64,000 bases of DNA from Clostridium sp. CAG:433 (GTDB lineage: Bacteria; Bacillota_I; Bacilli_A; RF39; UBA660), in contig FR893564.1 of NCBI GenBank assembly GCA_000433675.1, forward strand, positions 62,001 to 126,000, written 5' to 3'. The position numbers and the translations under genes are program-made. Shown one piece after another: positions 36,285 through 44,849 of the stretch (within the stretch, counting starts at the first letter, position 1; each line of letters begins with the position of its first letter). The notes beneath the pieces are model-generated. The model ran no database searches and was not told the DNA's origin. It saw only the letters and a list, made by a program, of their open reading frames with translations.

Positions 36285-37241
36285 TTATTCATCTTCATTT
36301 TGTGAAGGCTCTATAAATGTAGCATGATATAATCTACTATCAGCAGTTCTACATTTAGTAATATGAACACCTTCACTTTCTAAAAGTTCAATACTATTAT
36401 TTAGTAATCTTCCGAATCTTTTAGGTGACATTGGTATATTAGCTTTTAATACTATATCAGTACAGGTAAAATCAATTTCTTTTTGACTAGCAACATATTT
36501 TATAAACGATGTTAGTTCAAAAGATAATTCATCTTCCTCAATAGAATTTATTTTACGAAATATAAGGTTATCTAATTTTTTTAATTGAATATCTATTTCT
36601 GAAAAATCTCTATTTATTGTTTGTAATTTAACATATTTTTTATTTGCTTTATTTTCAATTAAAGTTATTCTTCCATCAACAGTTGCATCTAGTGCAATAC
36701 TTCCTAATGTTTTACCGGTTTTATTTAGATGATGTGTAACTAAAAAAGTTACATTATATTTATCACAATAAGTTCTTAATTTTGGAAATATTTGCTGTGA
36801 TACATCTTGATAATTATTAATATCATATTGGACTCCAAAATCAATATCTTTTAACATATCTAAAATTATAAGTTTGCCGTTATATTCTTCAGCAAATGTT
36901 TTTATATCATATTCTAAATCATTTAAAGATATATTTGCTTTATTCTGTCTATCAATTATAAATAAAGAGTCTTTTTTTGCTGATAGTTCCATGAATTCTA
37001 GGCGTTCCTTTAATTGAATTTTATCTGATTCTGTGGTAACATATAAAACAGGTGAGGGATTTACTTTGTATCCTAAAAATGGTGTTCCGTTAATAACGGA
37101 GCAGGAAAGTTGCAGTGCCAACATAGACTTTCCTACTTTTGGATTAGATACTAAGAGATACACACCTTTAGACTTCATTATATTATTTATGATGATGTCT
37201 TTTTTTATGTTTGTATCTATTTGTTCTATTGGTTTAAGCAA
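36285..37241 (-). CDS. RepA-like AAA ATPase (KaiC/RecA fold)
   Basis: 318 residues from a TTG with GGAGAT upstream. Walker A is NPKVGKSMLALQ, Walker B is LIILDMLKD, and LVTHHLNKTGKTLGS follows, the layout of RepA-type hexameric helicases of plasmids (AAA_25). A C-terminal winged-helix-like part begins near residue 225. It probably helps replicate or process the excised element. It overlaps the end of the preceding small gene by eight bases, implying coupling. Confidence 0.8.
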   Translation of the reverse strand: MLKPIEQIDTNIKKDIIINNIMKSKGVYLLVSNPKVGKSMLALQLSCSVINGTPFLGYKVNPSPVLYVTTESDKIQLKERLEFMELSAKKDSLFIIDRQNKANISLNDLEYDIKTFAEEYNGKLIILDMLKDIDFGVQYDINNYQDVSQQIFPKLRTYCDKYNVTFLVTHHLNKTGKTLGSIALDATVDGRITLIENKANKKYVKLQTINRDFSEIDIQLKKLDNLIFRKINSIEEDELSFELTSFIKYVASQKEIDFTCTDIVLKANIPMSPKRFGRLLNNSIELLESEGVHITKCRTADSRLYHATFIEPSQNEDE

Positions 37242-37488
37242 TTCTAATATCTCCTTTCAAATTTTTACTTTTTGACTCTAAATAGTCAATATCAATATTT
37301 AAATACTTAATAACTTCTTGCATAGGAACAGCATTCTTAGGAACATAATATCCTTCTTTTTCTAAGTCATTTTTAATTTTACTTTTAATAGCTAGTGCTG
37401 AATTTCTTCCTATGTTTGCTAATTTCATTAAATCTGATAAATTGCACCATTGTTGTGCGATTAATTTTAAAGTTTCATCTACGGTCAT
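37234..37488 (-). CDS. DUF3173-like small DNA-binding protein
   Basis: 84 residues with AAAGGAGG before the ATG. The N-terminal helix pairs CNLSDLMKLANIGRNSALAI look like a winged-HTH, in the style of DUF3173 proteins common in Streptococcus and other Firmicute integrative elements. It lies between the replication-like gene and the ATPase and may act as an excisionase or replication accessory factor. The family call rests on pattern and context. Confidence 0.6.
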   Translation of the reverse strand: MTVDETLKLIAQQWCNLSDLMKLANIGRNSALAIKSKIKNDLEKEGYYVPKNAVPMQEVIKYLNIDIDYLESKSKNLKGDIRIA

Positions 37489-37500
37489 ATTCCACCTCCT

Positions 37501-37824
37501 TTATCTTTCTAATTCTTTGTATTTCTTGTGTTTCAAATCAACTAAGTTTTTAAATTCATCAGTTGGTTGTATTGAAACATTAAGACCAAGATATGAATCT
37601 TTATCTACACATTCTTCTAAATTATAAAAATGTGCATAATCATATTTTTCTAATTCTTTAGAACTTTTAATAGTTTCTTCTCTAGTATTTTGGTTTATTA
37701 ATAATCTTCTAAGTGATTTAGTTAAGTCATAACAGATTAAACAATATAATCCTTTAGCACTTAATGATAAATCAGGATTATCTAAAACATCTTTTCTTAC
37801 TAAAGTGAAATATTTTTGATCCAC
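37501..37824 (-). CDS. Replication initiator-like wHTH protein
   Basis: About 107 residues. The first GTG (37833) lies within the ribosome site, so I choose the second GTG at 37824, eight bases after AGGAGG. FTLVRKDVLDNPDLSLSAKG and LYCLICYD match the winged-helix start of plasmid and phage replication proteins (RepA_N/DnaD-like). The rest is short, so it may be a truncated initiator or a regulator. It is the first gene of the leftward unit and diverges from the repressor. Confidence 0.6.
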   Translation of the reverse strand: MDQKYFTLVRKDVLDNPDLSLSAKGLYCLICYDLTKSLRRLLINQNTREETIKSSKELEKYDYAHFYNLEECVDKDSYLGLNVSIQPTDEFKNLVDLKHKKYKELER

Positions 37825-38007
37825 TTTTAACACCTCCTTTACTAATTTTAAAAGGGTAGAGCTCTACTTGAACTATTGCTCTTTGTGAAATTTTAGTTAT
37901 TTCATAACTCCCGTGCCAATAGGGTATTCTGCCTTACTTTTTTTACTTAATGGCTTATCGGCGATTTCCACTAAGACTAAGTTTTCAAAGAACTATTTTT
38001 GAATGTA

Positions 38008-38024
38008 GAACGATGATATCGTTC
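38008..38024. promoter_or_regulatory. XRE operator 1 (GAACGA-N5-TCGTTC)
   Basis: GAACGA at 38008-38013 and TCGTTC at 38019-38024 in inverted orientation. The same dyad occurs at 38076. Both lie in the 346-base divergent gap between the replication-like gene and the repressor. Confidence 0.7.
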
Positions 38025-38075
38025 ATAAATTCAACTACATAATATCAAACCTAAATAAACATGTCAATACATTTT

Positions 38076-38092
38076 GAACGATTTTTTCGTTC
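38076..38092. promoter_or_regulatory. XRE operator 2 (GAACGA-N5-TCGTTC)
   Basis: GAACGA 38076-38081 and TCGTTC 38087-38092. With operator 1, 68 bases away, it forms a paired site suited to cooperative repression of divergent promoters. Confidence 0.7.
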
Positions 38093-38170
38093 TTTTTTAT
38101 TTACATTAAATTTTTATTATGGTAAAATGGATATAGATACCAGAAAAACGGTGAAAGAGAGGAATCTTTT

Positions 38171-38692
38171 ATGGCTAATAGTGATTTAAAAAATGTTATT
38201 GAGAATGCAAGAAAGGCACAAGGATATTCACAAAGACAATTAGCAAAACAAATAGGATTAAGTCAAAGTACATATAACGATACAATTAATGGAAAAATAA
38301 AAAAAGTTGATGTTGAGATTTTAAGAAAAATAGCAGAAGGCTTAAATCTTTCTTTAGATTATTTATTAAAATTTTCTGGTTATGGTGATGTATATAGTTA
38401 CATGAACGCCGAAAAATATTCAAATAAATCTACAAAAGATTTTGTTGAAATGTTAGACAAATATGAAAAATTTAAAATGGATATATTAGATTGGGATTAT
38501 CAAAAAAGACAAAAGGCATTTGAGTTACAAGATTATATAAACAACATAAAAACTGAAATAAGAATCATTTCAGCTGGAGGAGTTAGAAGAATGACTGATG
38601 AAGAACTTCTTCAAAATTTAGATGGAATGTATGAAATAACTAAGAAAATTGCTAAAAAGTATGATTATAGCAAATTACCGAAGGATTTATAG
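38171..38692 (+). CDS. XRE-family repressor of element 2
   Basis: 173 residues. Cro/CI-type HTH (YSQRQLAKQIGLSQSTYND, residues 19-37) is followed by LNLSLDYLLKFSG and a helical C-terminal region with no LexA-type peptidase motif. It probably binds the two GAACGA-N5-TCGTTC dyads in front of it and controls both halves of the element. GAGAGGAATC precedes the ATG. The Dam gene follows 12 bases later, so the methylase may be under the same control. Confidence 0.85.
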   Translation: MANSDLKNVIENARKAQGYSQRQLAKQIGLSQSTYNDTINGKIKKVDVEILRKIAEGLNLSLDYLLKFSGYGDVYSYMNAEKYSNKSTKDFVEMLDKYEKFKMDILDWDYQKRQKAFELQDYINNIKTEIRIISAGGVRRMTDEELLQNLDGMYEITKKIAKKYDYSKLPKDL

Positions 38693-38703
38693 GAGGGTTA
38701 GTA

Positions 38704-39558
38704 ATGATAAAAGGAAAACCATTTGTAAAGTGGGCAGGTGGAAAAAGACAAATAATAGATAAATTAAAAGAATATGTTCCATACGAGTTTAACACTTATT
38801 ATGAACCATTTATAGGTGGTGGAGCATTATTATTTGAACTTTCACCTAAAAAAGCGGTTATTAATGATTATAACAAAGAACTTATGAATGTATATGAATG
38901 TATTAAAGATGAAAAAAAATTCGAGGCAATGTGTAGAGAATTAAATCACCATGAAACTGAACATTCAGAAGAATACTATTATGAAGTTAGAAATATTGAT
39001 AAAGATAAGAAGAAGTTTAATAAGTTAGCAGATTATAAAAGAGCAGCTCGTACTATTTATTTAAATAAAGCTTGCTTTAACGGATTATATAGAGTTAATA
39101 GTAAAAATGAATTTAATGTACCATTTGGCAAGAAAACTAAAGTAAATACTTATGAAGGACAAAATTTGGGTATTATATGTGGCTATTTAAATTATAATGA
39201 CATTAAGTTATTATCAGTTGATTTTGAAGAGGCTGTAAAAGATGCCAAAAAAGGCGATTTTGTTTATTTTGATCCACCTTACGATTCTGATACTTCTACA
39301 TTTAATAGTTATACTGAAGATGGTTTTGGAAAAGAAGAACAAAAAAGGCTTGCTAAAGTATTTAAAGAATTATCTGATAGAGGATGCTATGTAATGCTTT
39401 CTAATCACAATACAACTTTAATAAATGAGTTATATAAAGATTTTCATATACATGTAATTGAGGCTAAAAGAAACATAAATGCTAATGGAAAGAAAAGGGG
39501 AAAAGTAGAAGAAGTTATTATAACAAACTTTGAAAATAAAAAAGGTTTTGAAGAATAG
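38704..39558 (+). CDS. dpnM: GATC adenine methyltransferase (DpnM/Dam type)
   Basis: 284 residues. FVKWAGGKRQII, YYEPFIGGGALLFEL (AdoMet motif) and FVYFDPPYDSDT (catalytic DPPY) identify a Dam-class N6-adenine methyltransferase. With the next two genes the set matches the DpnII system of Streptococcus, which modifies and cuts GATC. AGGAGG precedes the ATG. It protects the element and host DNA from the nuclease. Confidence 0.93.
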   Translation: MIKGKPFVKWAGGKRQIIDKLKEYVPYEFNTYYEPFIGGGALLFELSPKKAVINDYNKELMNVYECIKDEKKFEAMCRELNHHETEHSEEYYYEVRNIDKDKKKFNKLADYKRAARTIYLNKACFNGLYRVNSKNEFNVPFGKKTKVNTYEGQNLGIICGYLNYNDIKLLSVDFEEAVKDAKKGDFVYFDPPYDSDTSTFNSYTEDGFGKEEQKRLAKVFKELSDRGCYVMLSNHNTTLINELYKDFHIHVIEAKRNINANGKKRGKVEEVIITNFENKKGFEE

Positions 39559-39574
39559 TTAAGGAGGTGGCAAT

Positions 39575-40342
39575 ATGTTTAAGAAACCATATTATGAAAC
39601 AGATGGTTTTAAATTGATAAAAGGAGATTCATTTAAAGAATTAAAAAAGATTGAACCTAAATCAATAGACATGATTTTTGCAGATCCTCCTTATTTTTTA
39701 TCTGGAGATGGTATAAGTTGTAGTGCAGGTAAAATGGTAAGTGTAAAAAAAGGTGAATGGGATGAAAAAATAAATATTGATAAAAAACATAAGTTTAATC
39801 GAAACTGGATTAAATTGTGTTACAATATTTTAAAAGATGAAGGAACAATATGGATTAGTGGAACAATGCATAATATTTACTCAATAGGTATGGCATTGGA
39901 ACAAGAAGGCTTTAAAATAATAAATAATATAACTTGGAAAAAATTAAATCCACCACCGAATATAAGCTGTCGTGCATTTGTTCACTCGACAGAAACAATT
40001 TTATGGGCAAAAAAAGATATTAAAAAAGCAAAACATAAATTTAATTATTCCTTGATGAAAGAGTTAAATGATAATAAACAAATGAAAGATGTTTGGGAGT
40101 CATCATTAACTAAACCTAGTGAGAAAAAACAAGGAAAACATCCAACTCAAAAACCTATTGCCATATTAGAAAGAATAATATTAGCATCTACAGATGAAGG
40201 AGATTTAATTTTAGATCCGTTTAATGGAAGTGGAACAACAGGAATTGTAGCGAATAAATTAAATAGAAAATATATAGGAATAGAACAAGAAAAAGAATAT
40301 TTAGATTTAACTATTAGAAGAAAGGAAGAAAATGATGAATAG
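39575..40342 (+). CDS. dpnA: Second DNA adenine methyltransferase (DpnA type)
   Basis: 255 residues. Catalytic DPPYFLSGDG lies near the N-terminus and the AdoMet loop LDPFNGSGTTGIVANKL near the C-terminus, the beta-class order typical of DpnA. DpnA methylates GATC also on single strands, protecting DNA that enters during natural transfer. This makes it fitting cargo for a mobile element. AAGGAGGTGG precedes the ATG. It overlaps the nuclease gene by 11 bases. Confidence 0.9.
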   Translation: MFKKPYYETDGFKLIKGDSFKELKKIEPKSIDMIFADPPYFLSGDGISCSAGKMVSVKKGEWDEKINIDKKHKFNRNWIKLCYNILKDEGTIWISGTMHNIYSIGMALEQEGFKIINNITWKKLNPPPNISCRAFVHSTETILWAKKDIKKAKHKFNYSLMKELNDNKQMKDVWESSLTKPSEKKQGKHPTQKPIAILERIILASTDEGDLILDPFNGSGTTGIVANKLNRKYIGIEQEKEYLDLTIRRKEENDE

Positions 40343-41192
40343 AAATTTTAATGATTGGTTAAGTAAATTTAAAGCAAGTATTTCAAATTATAGTTATTAT
40401 GTTGATTTTAACAAGATATATGGAAATGTAGACAAAATAAAAATTGAACTTAATATTTTAAATTCTTTAATTGGTAGTCAAAATATAGAAGAAGAATTTA
40501 GAAATATTATTTTTAAATATCCTGAAACATTGGAGTGTATTCCAGTTTTATTGGCAGTTAGATCAAATGAAATTTTTGTTAAAGATGAATTTGATGAATA
40601 TTTATTCAAATTTAATAAAATGGTTTATTCAATTGATGATTATGTAAAATTCATGAAAGAAACTGGGTTATTTGATTTATTAGAAAATCATTTGATAAAT
40701 AATTTATATGATTATGTTTTAGGTGTTGAAGTAGGCTTAGATTCAAATGGTAGAAAAAATCGTGGTGGACATTTAATGGAAGATTTAGTAGAAAGTTATA
40801 TTGTAAAAGCTGGATATGAAAAGAATGTTAATTATTTTAAAGAAATGTATTTAAGTGACATTGAAAAAAGATGGGGATTAGATTTATCTGCGATGTCTGG
40901 TGATAATACTTCTACAAAAAGATTTGATTTTGTTATTAAAACTGATAATCAGGTATATGTTATAGAAACTAATTTTTATGCTTCAGGTGGTTCGAAATTA
41001 AATGAAACAGCAAGAAGTTATAAAATGTTAGCAGAAGAATCAAAAAAAGTTGGTGGAGTAACATTTATATGGTTCACAGATGGAAAAGGTTGGAATAGTG
41101 CAAGAAAGAATCTTGAGGAAACATTTAATGAATTAGATACTTTATATTCAATAAATGATTTGGAAAATGGTGTGTTAAATAATTTGGAGTGA
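40332..41192 (+). CDS. dpnB: DpnII-type restriction endonuclease (GATC)
   Basis: 286 residues. The C-terminal half contains GRKNRGGHLMEDLVE, KRFDFVIKTDNQVYVIETNFY and KVGGVTFIWFTDGKGW, the DpnII/MboI catalytic region. The D...E-T-N series acts as the PD-(D/E)xK-like site. It cuts unmethylated GATC. The start overlaps dpnA, and ATGATG offers two adjacent starts. The adjacent AIPR gene begins six bases later, so defence genes are one unit. Confidence 0.92.
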   Translation: MMNRNFNDWLSKFKASISNYSYYVDFNKIYGNVDKIKIELNILNSLIGSQNIEEEFRNIIFKYPETLECIPVLLAVRSNEIFVKDEFDEYLFKFNKMVYSIDDYVKFMKETGLFDLLENHLINNLYDYVLGVEVGLDSNGRKNRGGHLMEDLVESYIVKAGYEKNVNYFKEMYLSDIEKRWGLDLSAMSGDNTSTKRFDFVIKTDNQVYVIETNFYASGGSKLNETARSYKMLAEESKKVGGVTFIWFTDGKGWNSARKNLEETFNELDTLYSINDLENGVLNNLE

Positions 41193-41198
41193 TAAGCA

Positions 41199-42956
41199 GT
41201 GAATAATAGAATAATTAATAGTTATGTAGAAAATTTTTGTGGACAAAACGATTTTGATTCAAATAAATTTTTGTTATTTTCTACATATCAAATTTGTAAA
41301 AAACATAATTTAGATGAAAATATGTTAATTGATTGTGTTGTAGAAGGTGGAGGAGATGGTGGATTAGACTCTATTGTTGCATTAGTAGATAAAAAATATA
41401 TATATTCTTTAGATGAATTTAATGAGTATGCTGAACAAATTAATGAAAACTCAAGAATAGATTTATACTTTATACAAGCAAAAGAAACAAATGGCATAAA
41501 AGAAACAGCATTTATGAAAATTAAAGATGTATTTGAAAAGTTGTTAGTTTCCAACAGTATAACAGAAGAATTAAGAATACAATATAATCAAGTGTTAATA
41601 GAAAAATTCGAGTTAATAAATGAAATAATTATTAAATCATCTCCTAAAACAAATAATATATATATTAATGTTGCATATGCATATACAGGAAATTTAGATA
41701 AAGATAGTATTTCAATAGGAACTAAAAATCAAATTAATTCTATAAAAAAACTAGTTAGCGATACAACATATATAAATGAAGCAAATATATCCGTTGATAT
41801 TTTTGATAGTAATAAATTAATTAACATAGCTAATAAAAGCATACAAAAAGATTATATAATAAAATATAAAACGATTTTTAAAATGAATTATAGATCAGAT
41901 AGTGAAAATGGTTTTGTTATGAATATGTCTATAAAGGATTATTATAATTTAATAACACAAGATAATGAAATTATCGATGTATTATTTGAAGGTAATATTC
42001 GTGATTTTGAAGGTCAAACAGTTGAGGTGAATAAAAATATAAAAAACACACTTGAAGAAGTTTATGATGCAGATTTTTGGTGGCTAAATAACGGCATAAC
42101 TATGATAGTTGATTCGTATACTCCATTGCCAAATGATAGTGCGAAGGTTGTAAATCCTATAATAGTTAATGGACTTCAAACTTCATATACAATATTTAAT
42201 TATTTTAAAGAAAATATTGATAAGCTAGAAAATGAAGACAGAAACATATTACTTAAAATAGTTAATACTGATAGCATAAATATCTCTGATATGATTATAT
42301 CATCAACAAATAGGCAAAATGCTGTTAAACCAGCACAACTAAAAGCTACAGATCCGATACAAAAAGACATAGAACAATTATTGTTGAAAAATGGTATATA
42401 TTATGAAAGAAGAAAAAATTATTATAAAAACAGAGGAATTGATAAACATAAAATAGTGACATTAGAAAACTTAGCTCAATATCTAGAATCAATTTATTAT
42501 GGTAATTGCAGTGGAGCACGTAATAATCCAACTACATTATTAAAAAGTGAAAAACTTTATAACAAATTATTTAATAATAGTATAAATCCTAATATATATA
42601 CTATAACATCTGAAGTCGCTCTAAAAACATTAGAATGTTTAAGAAAAATCAAAAAAAATAATGATGATATTTTTAACAAAAAACATTCTGTTTCATTAGA
42701 TATATTTAAATTTTATATTATGAGAATGATTGTATTATGTTTATGTGGTAACAACATAAGTGAAAACTACTTAGAAATAGATTTAGAAAAAATAGATTAT
42801 GATTTAACAGTAAATATTATTAATAAATTAGAATCTATAGTATCAGATATAAAAGATGATAACGATAATATCATTAATATTTCTAAATCAAAAGAATTAG
42901 ATAATAAAATTAATTCAGAAGATTTGTCTGAAATATGCTTAAAAGTAACTACTTAA
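41199..42956 (+). CDS. AIPR-family abortive infection protein
   Basis: 585 residues from a GTG six bases after the nuclease stop. An N-terminal PD-(D/E)xK-like nuclease part has G-G-G-D53-G-G-L-D57 and Q93-A-K95. The central AIPR domain contains WWLNNGITMI and PIIVNGLQTSY, both hallmarks of the family, and QNAVKPAQLKA. AIPR proteins give phage resistance, often coupled with restriction systems; they are thought to degrade nucleic acid on infection. Here the gene extends the DpnII operon. Confidence 0.85.
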   Translation: MNNRIINSYVENFCGQNDFDSNKFLLFSTYQICKKHNLDENMLIDCVVEGGGDGGLDSIVALVDKKYIYSLDEFNEYAEQINENSRIDLYFIQAKETNGIKETAFMKIKDVFEKLLVSNSITEELRIQYNQVLIEKFELINEIIIKSSPKTNNIYINVAYAYTGNLDKDSISIGTKNQINSIKKLVSDTTYINEANISVDIFDSNKLINIANKSIQKDYIIKYKTIFKMNYRSDSENGFVMNMSIKDYYNLITQDNEIIDVLFEGNIRDFEGQTVEVNKNIKNTLEEVYDADFWWLNNGITMIVDSYTPLPNDSAKVVNPIIVNGLQTSYTIFNYFKENIDKLENEDRNILLKIVNTDSINISDMIISSTNRQNAVKPAQLKATDPIQKDIEQLLLKNGIYYERRKNYYKNRGIDKHKIVTLENLAQYLESIYYGNCSGARNNPTTLLKSEKLYNKLFNNSINPNIYTITSEVALKTLECLRKIKKNNDDIFNKKHSVSLDIFKFYIMRMIVLCLCGNNISENYLEIDLEKIDYDLTVNIINKLESIVSDIKDDNDNIINISKSKELDNKINSEDLSEICLKVTT

Positions 42957-43016
42957 TAACATATATGTATATAATGTCATAATGTCATTAGTTAAAAAAT
43001 ATTAGGAGGTTTGGAT

Positions 43017-43685
43017 ATGAAAATGAGAAGTCAAATTATAATTGATTTAATTAATAATAAAATAAATATTACTCAAGCTATGGATACTTTAAAAATATTA
43101 TTAAATGATATAGACAATCCAGAAATTAAAAATTGGTTGCTAAAAGAAATTGACGGTTATAATCAAGATGATGATATTCCAAAATATAGAATTGTTCCAG
43201 CAACTATCACTGGAGAATATCTTGCAAGTTATGGAAGGATTCATGCAAAAAAACACCCAATACCTATCGATCCACAATATATAGCTGATTGGAATTCAGT
43301 AAAAATTTTTGCTGGAATAAATGAAATATACCAATTTTCATTAGCAGAACAAAAAGAAGACAGTCATCACTTATCAATATCATTACATCCAGTTTTAGTC
43401 AATCAAATAGCAATGATCGATGGCGAAGTGTTAGAAGCACATCAAGATTTATCAATTTATGCTTATACTAATATAATAGGAAAATTAAAAGAAATAATAC
43501 TTGATATTTTATTAAAATTAGAAAAAGAATATGGAAATTTAGATAGCTATTATATTGAATTTGAGAATGATGAAAAAGAAAAGCAAACAATAAATTATAT
43601 TATTAGCATAATAGACAATTCAATTAAATTTGGAGATAAGAATACTATAAAAAATTCTAATATTGGTGATGAAAATGAAAATTAA
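43017..43685 (+). CDS. AbiTii-like abortive-infection protein
   Basis: 222 residues from the ATG at 43017 after TTAGGAGGT; the upstream TTG is too close to it. The N-terminus (TQAMDTLKILLNDI, then WLLKEIDGY, then IPKYRIVP) fits the AbiTii fold, and LEAHQDLSIYAYTNIIGKLKEIILDIL is the characteristic helix. AbiTii proteins limit phage growth by host shutdown. It ends in FGDKNTIKNSNIG, a low-complexity linker that usually leads to a membrane anchor. Here the anchor is on an overlapping ORF. Confidence 0.75.
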   Translation: MKMRSQIIIDLINNKINITQAMDTLKILLNDIDNPEIKNWLLKEIDGYNQDDDIPKYRIVPATITGEYLASYGRIHAKKHPIPIDPQYIADWNSVKIFAGINEIYQFSLAEQKEDSHHLSISLHPVLVNQIAMIDGEVLEAHQDLSIYAYTNIIGKLKEIILDILLKLEKEYGNLDSYYIEFENDEKEKQTINYIISIIDNSIKFGDKNTIKNSNIGDENEN

Positions 43686-43842
43686 AATTGGAAAGAAAAA
43701 TAAATTTAAAAATGTAAATATGGGTAATAACAATATAATTAACGAAGATAAAAACAATAAATCAAATATTATCATAGATATAATTGTCGGAATAATAGTT
43801 GCAGTTATTGGAGCTATAATTATAAAATTGTTAAAAATATAA
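43669..43842 (+). CDS. Small membrane protein overlapping the AbiTii-like gene
   Basis: 57 codons from ATG 43669, or 55 from ATG 43675, with GGTGAT upstream. A basic N-terminus leads into VNMGNNNIINEDK and a single transmembrane helix of about 19 residues (IIIDIIVGIIVAVIGAIII), then KLLKI. Its first 17 bases overlap the end of the previous gene in another frame. The GNNNIIN stretch resembles the linker that precedes the anchor in one-piece AbiTii-like proteins, so the pair may be a split or frameshifted single gene. Confidence 0.55.
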   Translation: MKMKIKIGKKNKFKNVNMGNNNIINEDKNNKSNIIIDIIVGIIVAVIGAIIIKLLKI

Positions 43843-43859
43843 ATAGCTGACAAGTATTT

Positions 43860-43880
43860 CTACCCATCAGCTACCCATCA
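43860..43880. repeat. Right integrase arm-type repeats (element 2)
   Basis: Two direct copies of CTACCCATCA one base apart, matching 32611-32631 in 20 of 21 positions. Confidence 0.65.
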
Positions 43881-43952
43881 AATTCATGTAAATTTATCAA
43901 TTTTTGATTAAATTTTATTAAACTTAAAATGAGTTATATGTCGATATTACGT

Positions 43953-43976
43953 GGCTTTTCAACAAGCCTCTTTTTT
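43953..43976 (+). terminator. Terminator at right end of element 2
   Basis: GGCTT-TTCAAC-AAGCC followed by TCTTTTTT. The 364 bases 43843-44206 hold this, the next hairpin and the arm repeats, but no gene. Confidence 0.7.
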
Positions 43977-43986
43977 AATATAATAG

Positions 43987-44018
43987 CCCCCTGAAGAGAG
44001 CGAAAGCTCTCATTTTTT
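43987..44018 (+). terminator. CCCCCTGAAG-type terminator, right of element 2
   Basis: CCCCCTGAAG and then GAGAGC-GAAA-GCTCTC-AT7; the same design as 32540-32570 with a different stem. Confidence 0.75.
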
Positions 44019-44206
44019 TATTTAATTTATTTGTGAAAAATTGAAATAAATTGTTTTTTATAAAAATGACTTTTATAAATTATATTATTTATTTTAGACA
44101 AGTTATTGCTGATTTACAAATATTATTATACATTAAAGTCAGAAAGTATATACCTATTATGGCTTTGGGAATTATGGTATAATTAATTTGTATTGAAGGT
44201 GATAAA

Positions 44207-44653
44207 ATGTTGAATATGTCAAATAGTGAACAAAAAAATGTAAATAGTGAAAATAATACATTAATTATAAATAATAAAAATTATGAAATAGATAAAATAG
44301 AAATCTGTGGTAAATACAATATTGAATTAGTAACTAAAAATTCAAATATAACATTATATCTAGATTTAAATAAAGACGTTATTGCCTCATTAGTTTTAAA
44401 TGAAAAAACTAATATTTCTGATAAAATAAGTAAAGACCAAAATATAAAAATAGAAAATATTAGTTATACATTTTATATTGAAAATGAATTATATATAACA
44501 AAAATAAATGATAATGGGTATAAAATTGAATTATCAATGCCTAATATAGAATTATTAATTCCGCCATTTGATGAAATAAATAAATCAAGAAATGATACTA
44601 ATAAATCATTTTTAAAAAATATTTACTTAAATGTCGTTATTGAATTAAAATAA
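44207..44653 (+). CDS. Hypothetical protein
   Basis: 148 residues, highly charged and Asn-rich, with GAAGGTGAT eight bases before the ATG and a TATAAT near 44178. It contains a likely beta-sheet core (YNIELVTKNSNITLYLDLNK), and then YTFYIENELYITK. No membrane segment is seen and no family is recognised. It lies just outside element 2 and before the restriction-modification enzyme, so it may belong to the same accessory block. Confidence 0.55.
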   Translation: MLNMSNSEQKNVNSENNTLIINNKNYEIDKIEICGKYNIELVTKNSNITLYLDLNKDVIASLVLNEKTNISDKISKDQNIKIENISYTFYIENELYITKINDNGYKIELSMPNIELLIPPFDEINKSRNDTNKSFLKNIYLNVVIELK

Positions 44654-44849
44654 AAATATAAATAAATCAAAAATTTATACTTGATAATCTTTATGTTCAA
44701 AATTTTAAGTGGTATAATAAAACTATACTTTTTTCTTAGAAATATAGTTTTTATATAAAAATAAAAAGTAGTTGATATAAAGTGAATTTAAGTAACTAAA
44801 TGTAGATTCATAAAAAATATAAGATAAACAATCAGTTAGGAGTACAGAC

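Larger units (their letters stand above)
32611..43880. mobile_element. Second integrative mobilizable element with defence cargo
   Basis: Both ends carry paired CTACCCATCA repeats; the true core sites lie further out and could not be fixed. Leftward genes: integrase, membrane/zinc-ribbon protein, MobV relaxase, RepA-like ATPase, DUF3173-like protein and a replication-initiator-like protein. Rightward genes: XRE repressor, DpnM, DpnA, DpnII, AIPR and AbiTii-like. Two operators lie between the halves. No secretion genes are seen, so it is mobilizable rather than conjugative. It sits between recG and accessory DNA. Confidence 0.75.

Noticed and set aside
43620..43853. Minus-strand ORF over the small AbiTii-associated gene
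   Set aside because: The plus-strand ORF has a ribosome site and a plausible transmembrane helix; the antisense frame is a hydrophobic shadow.
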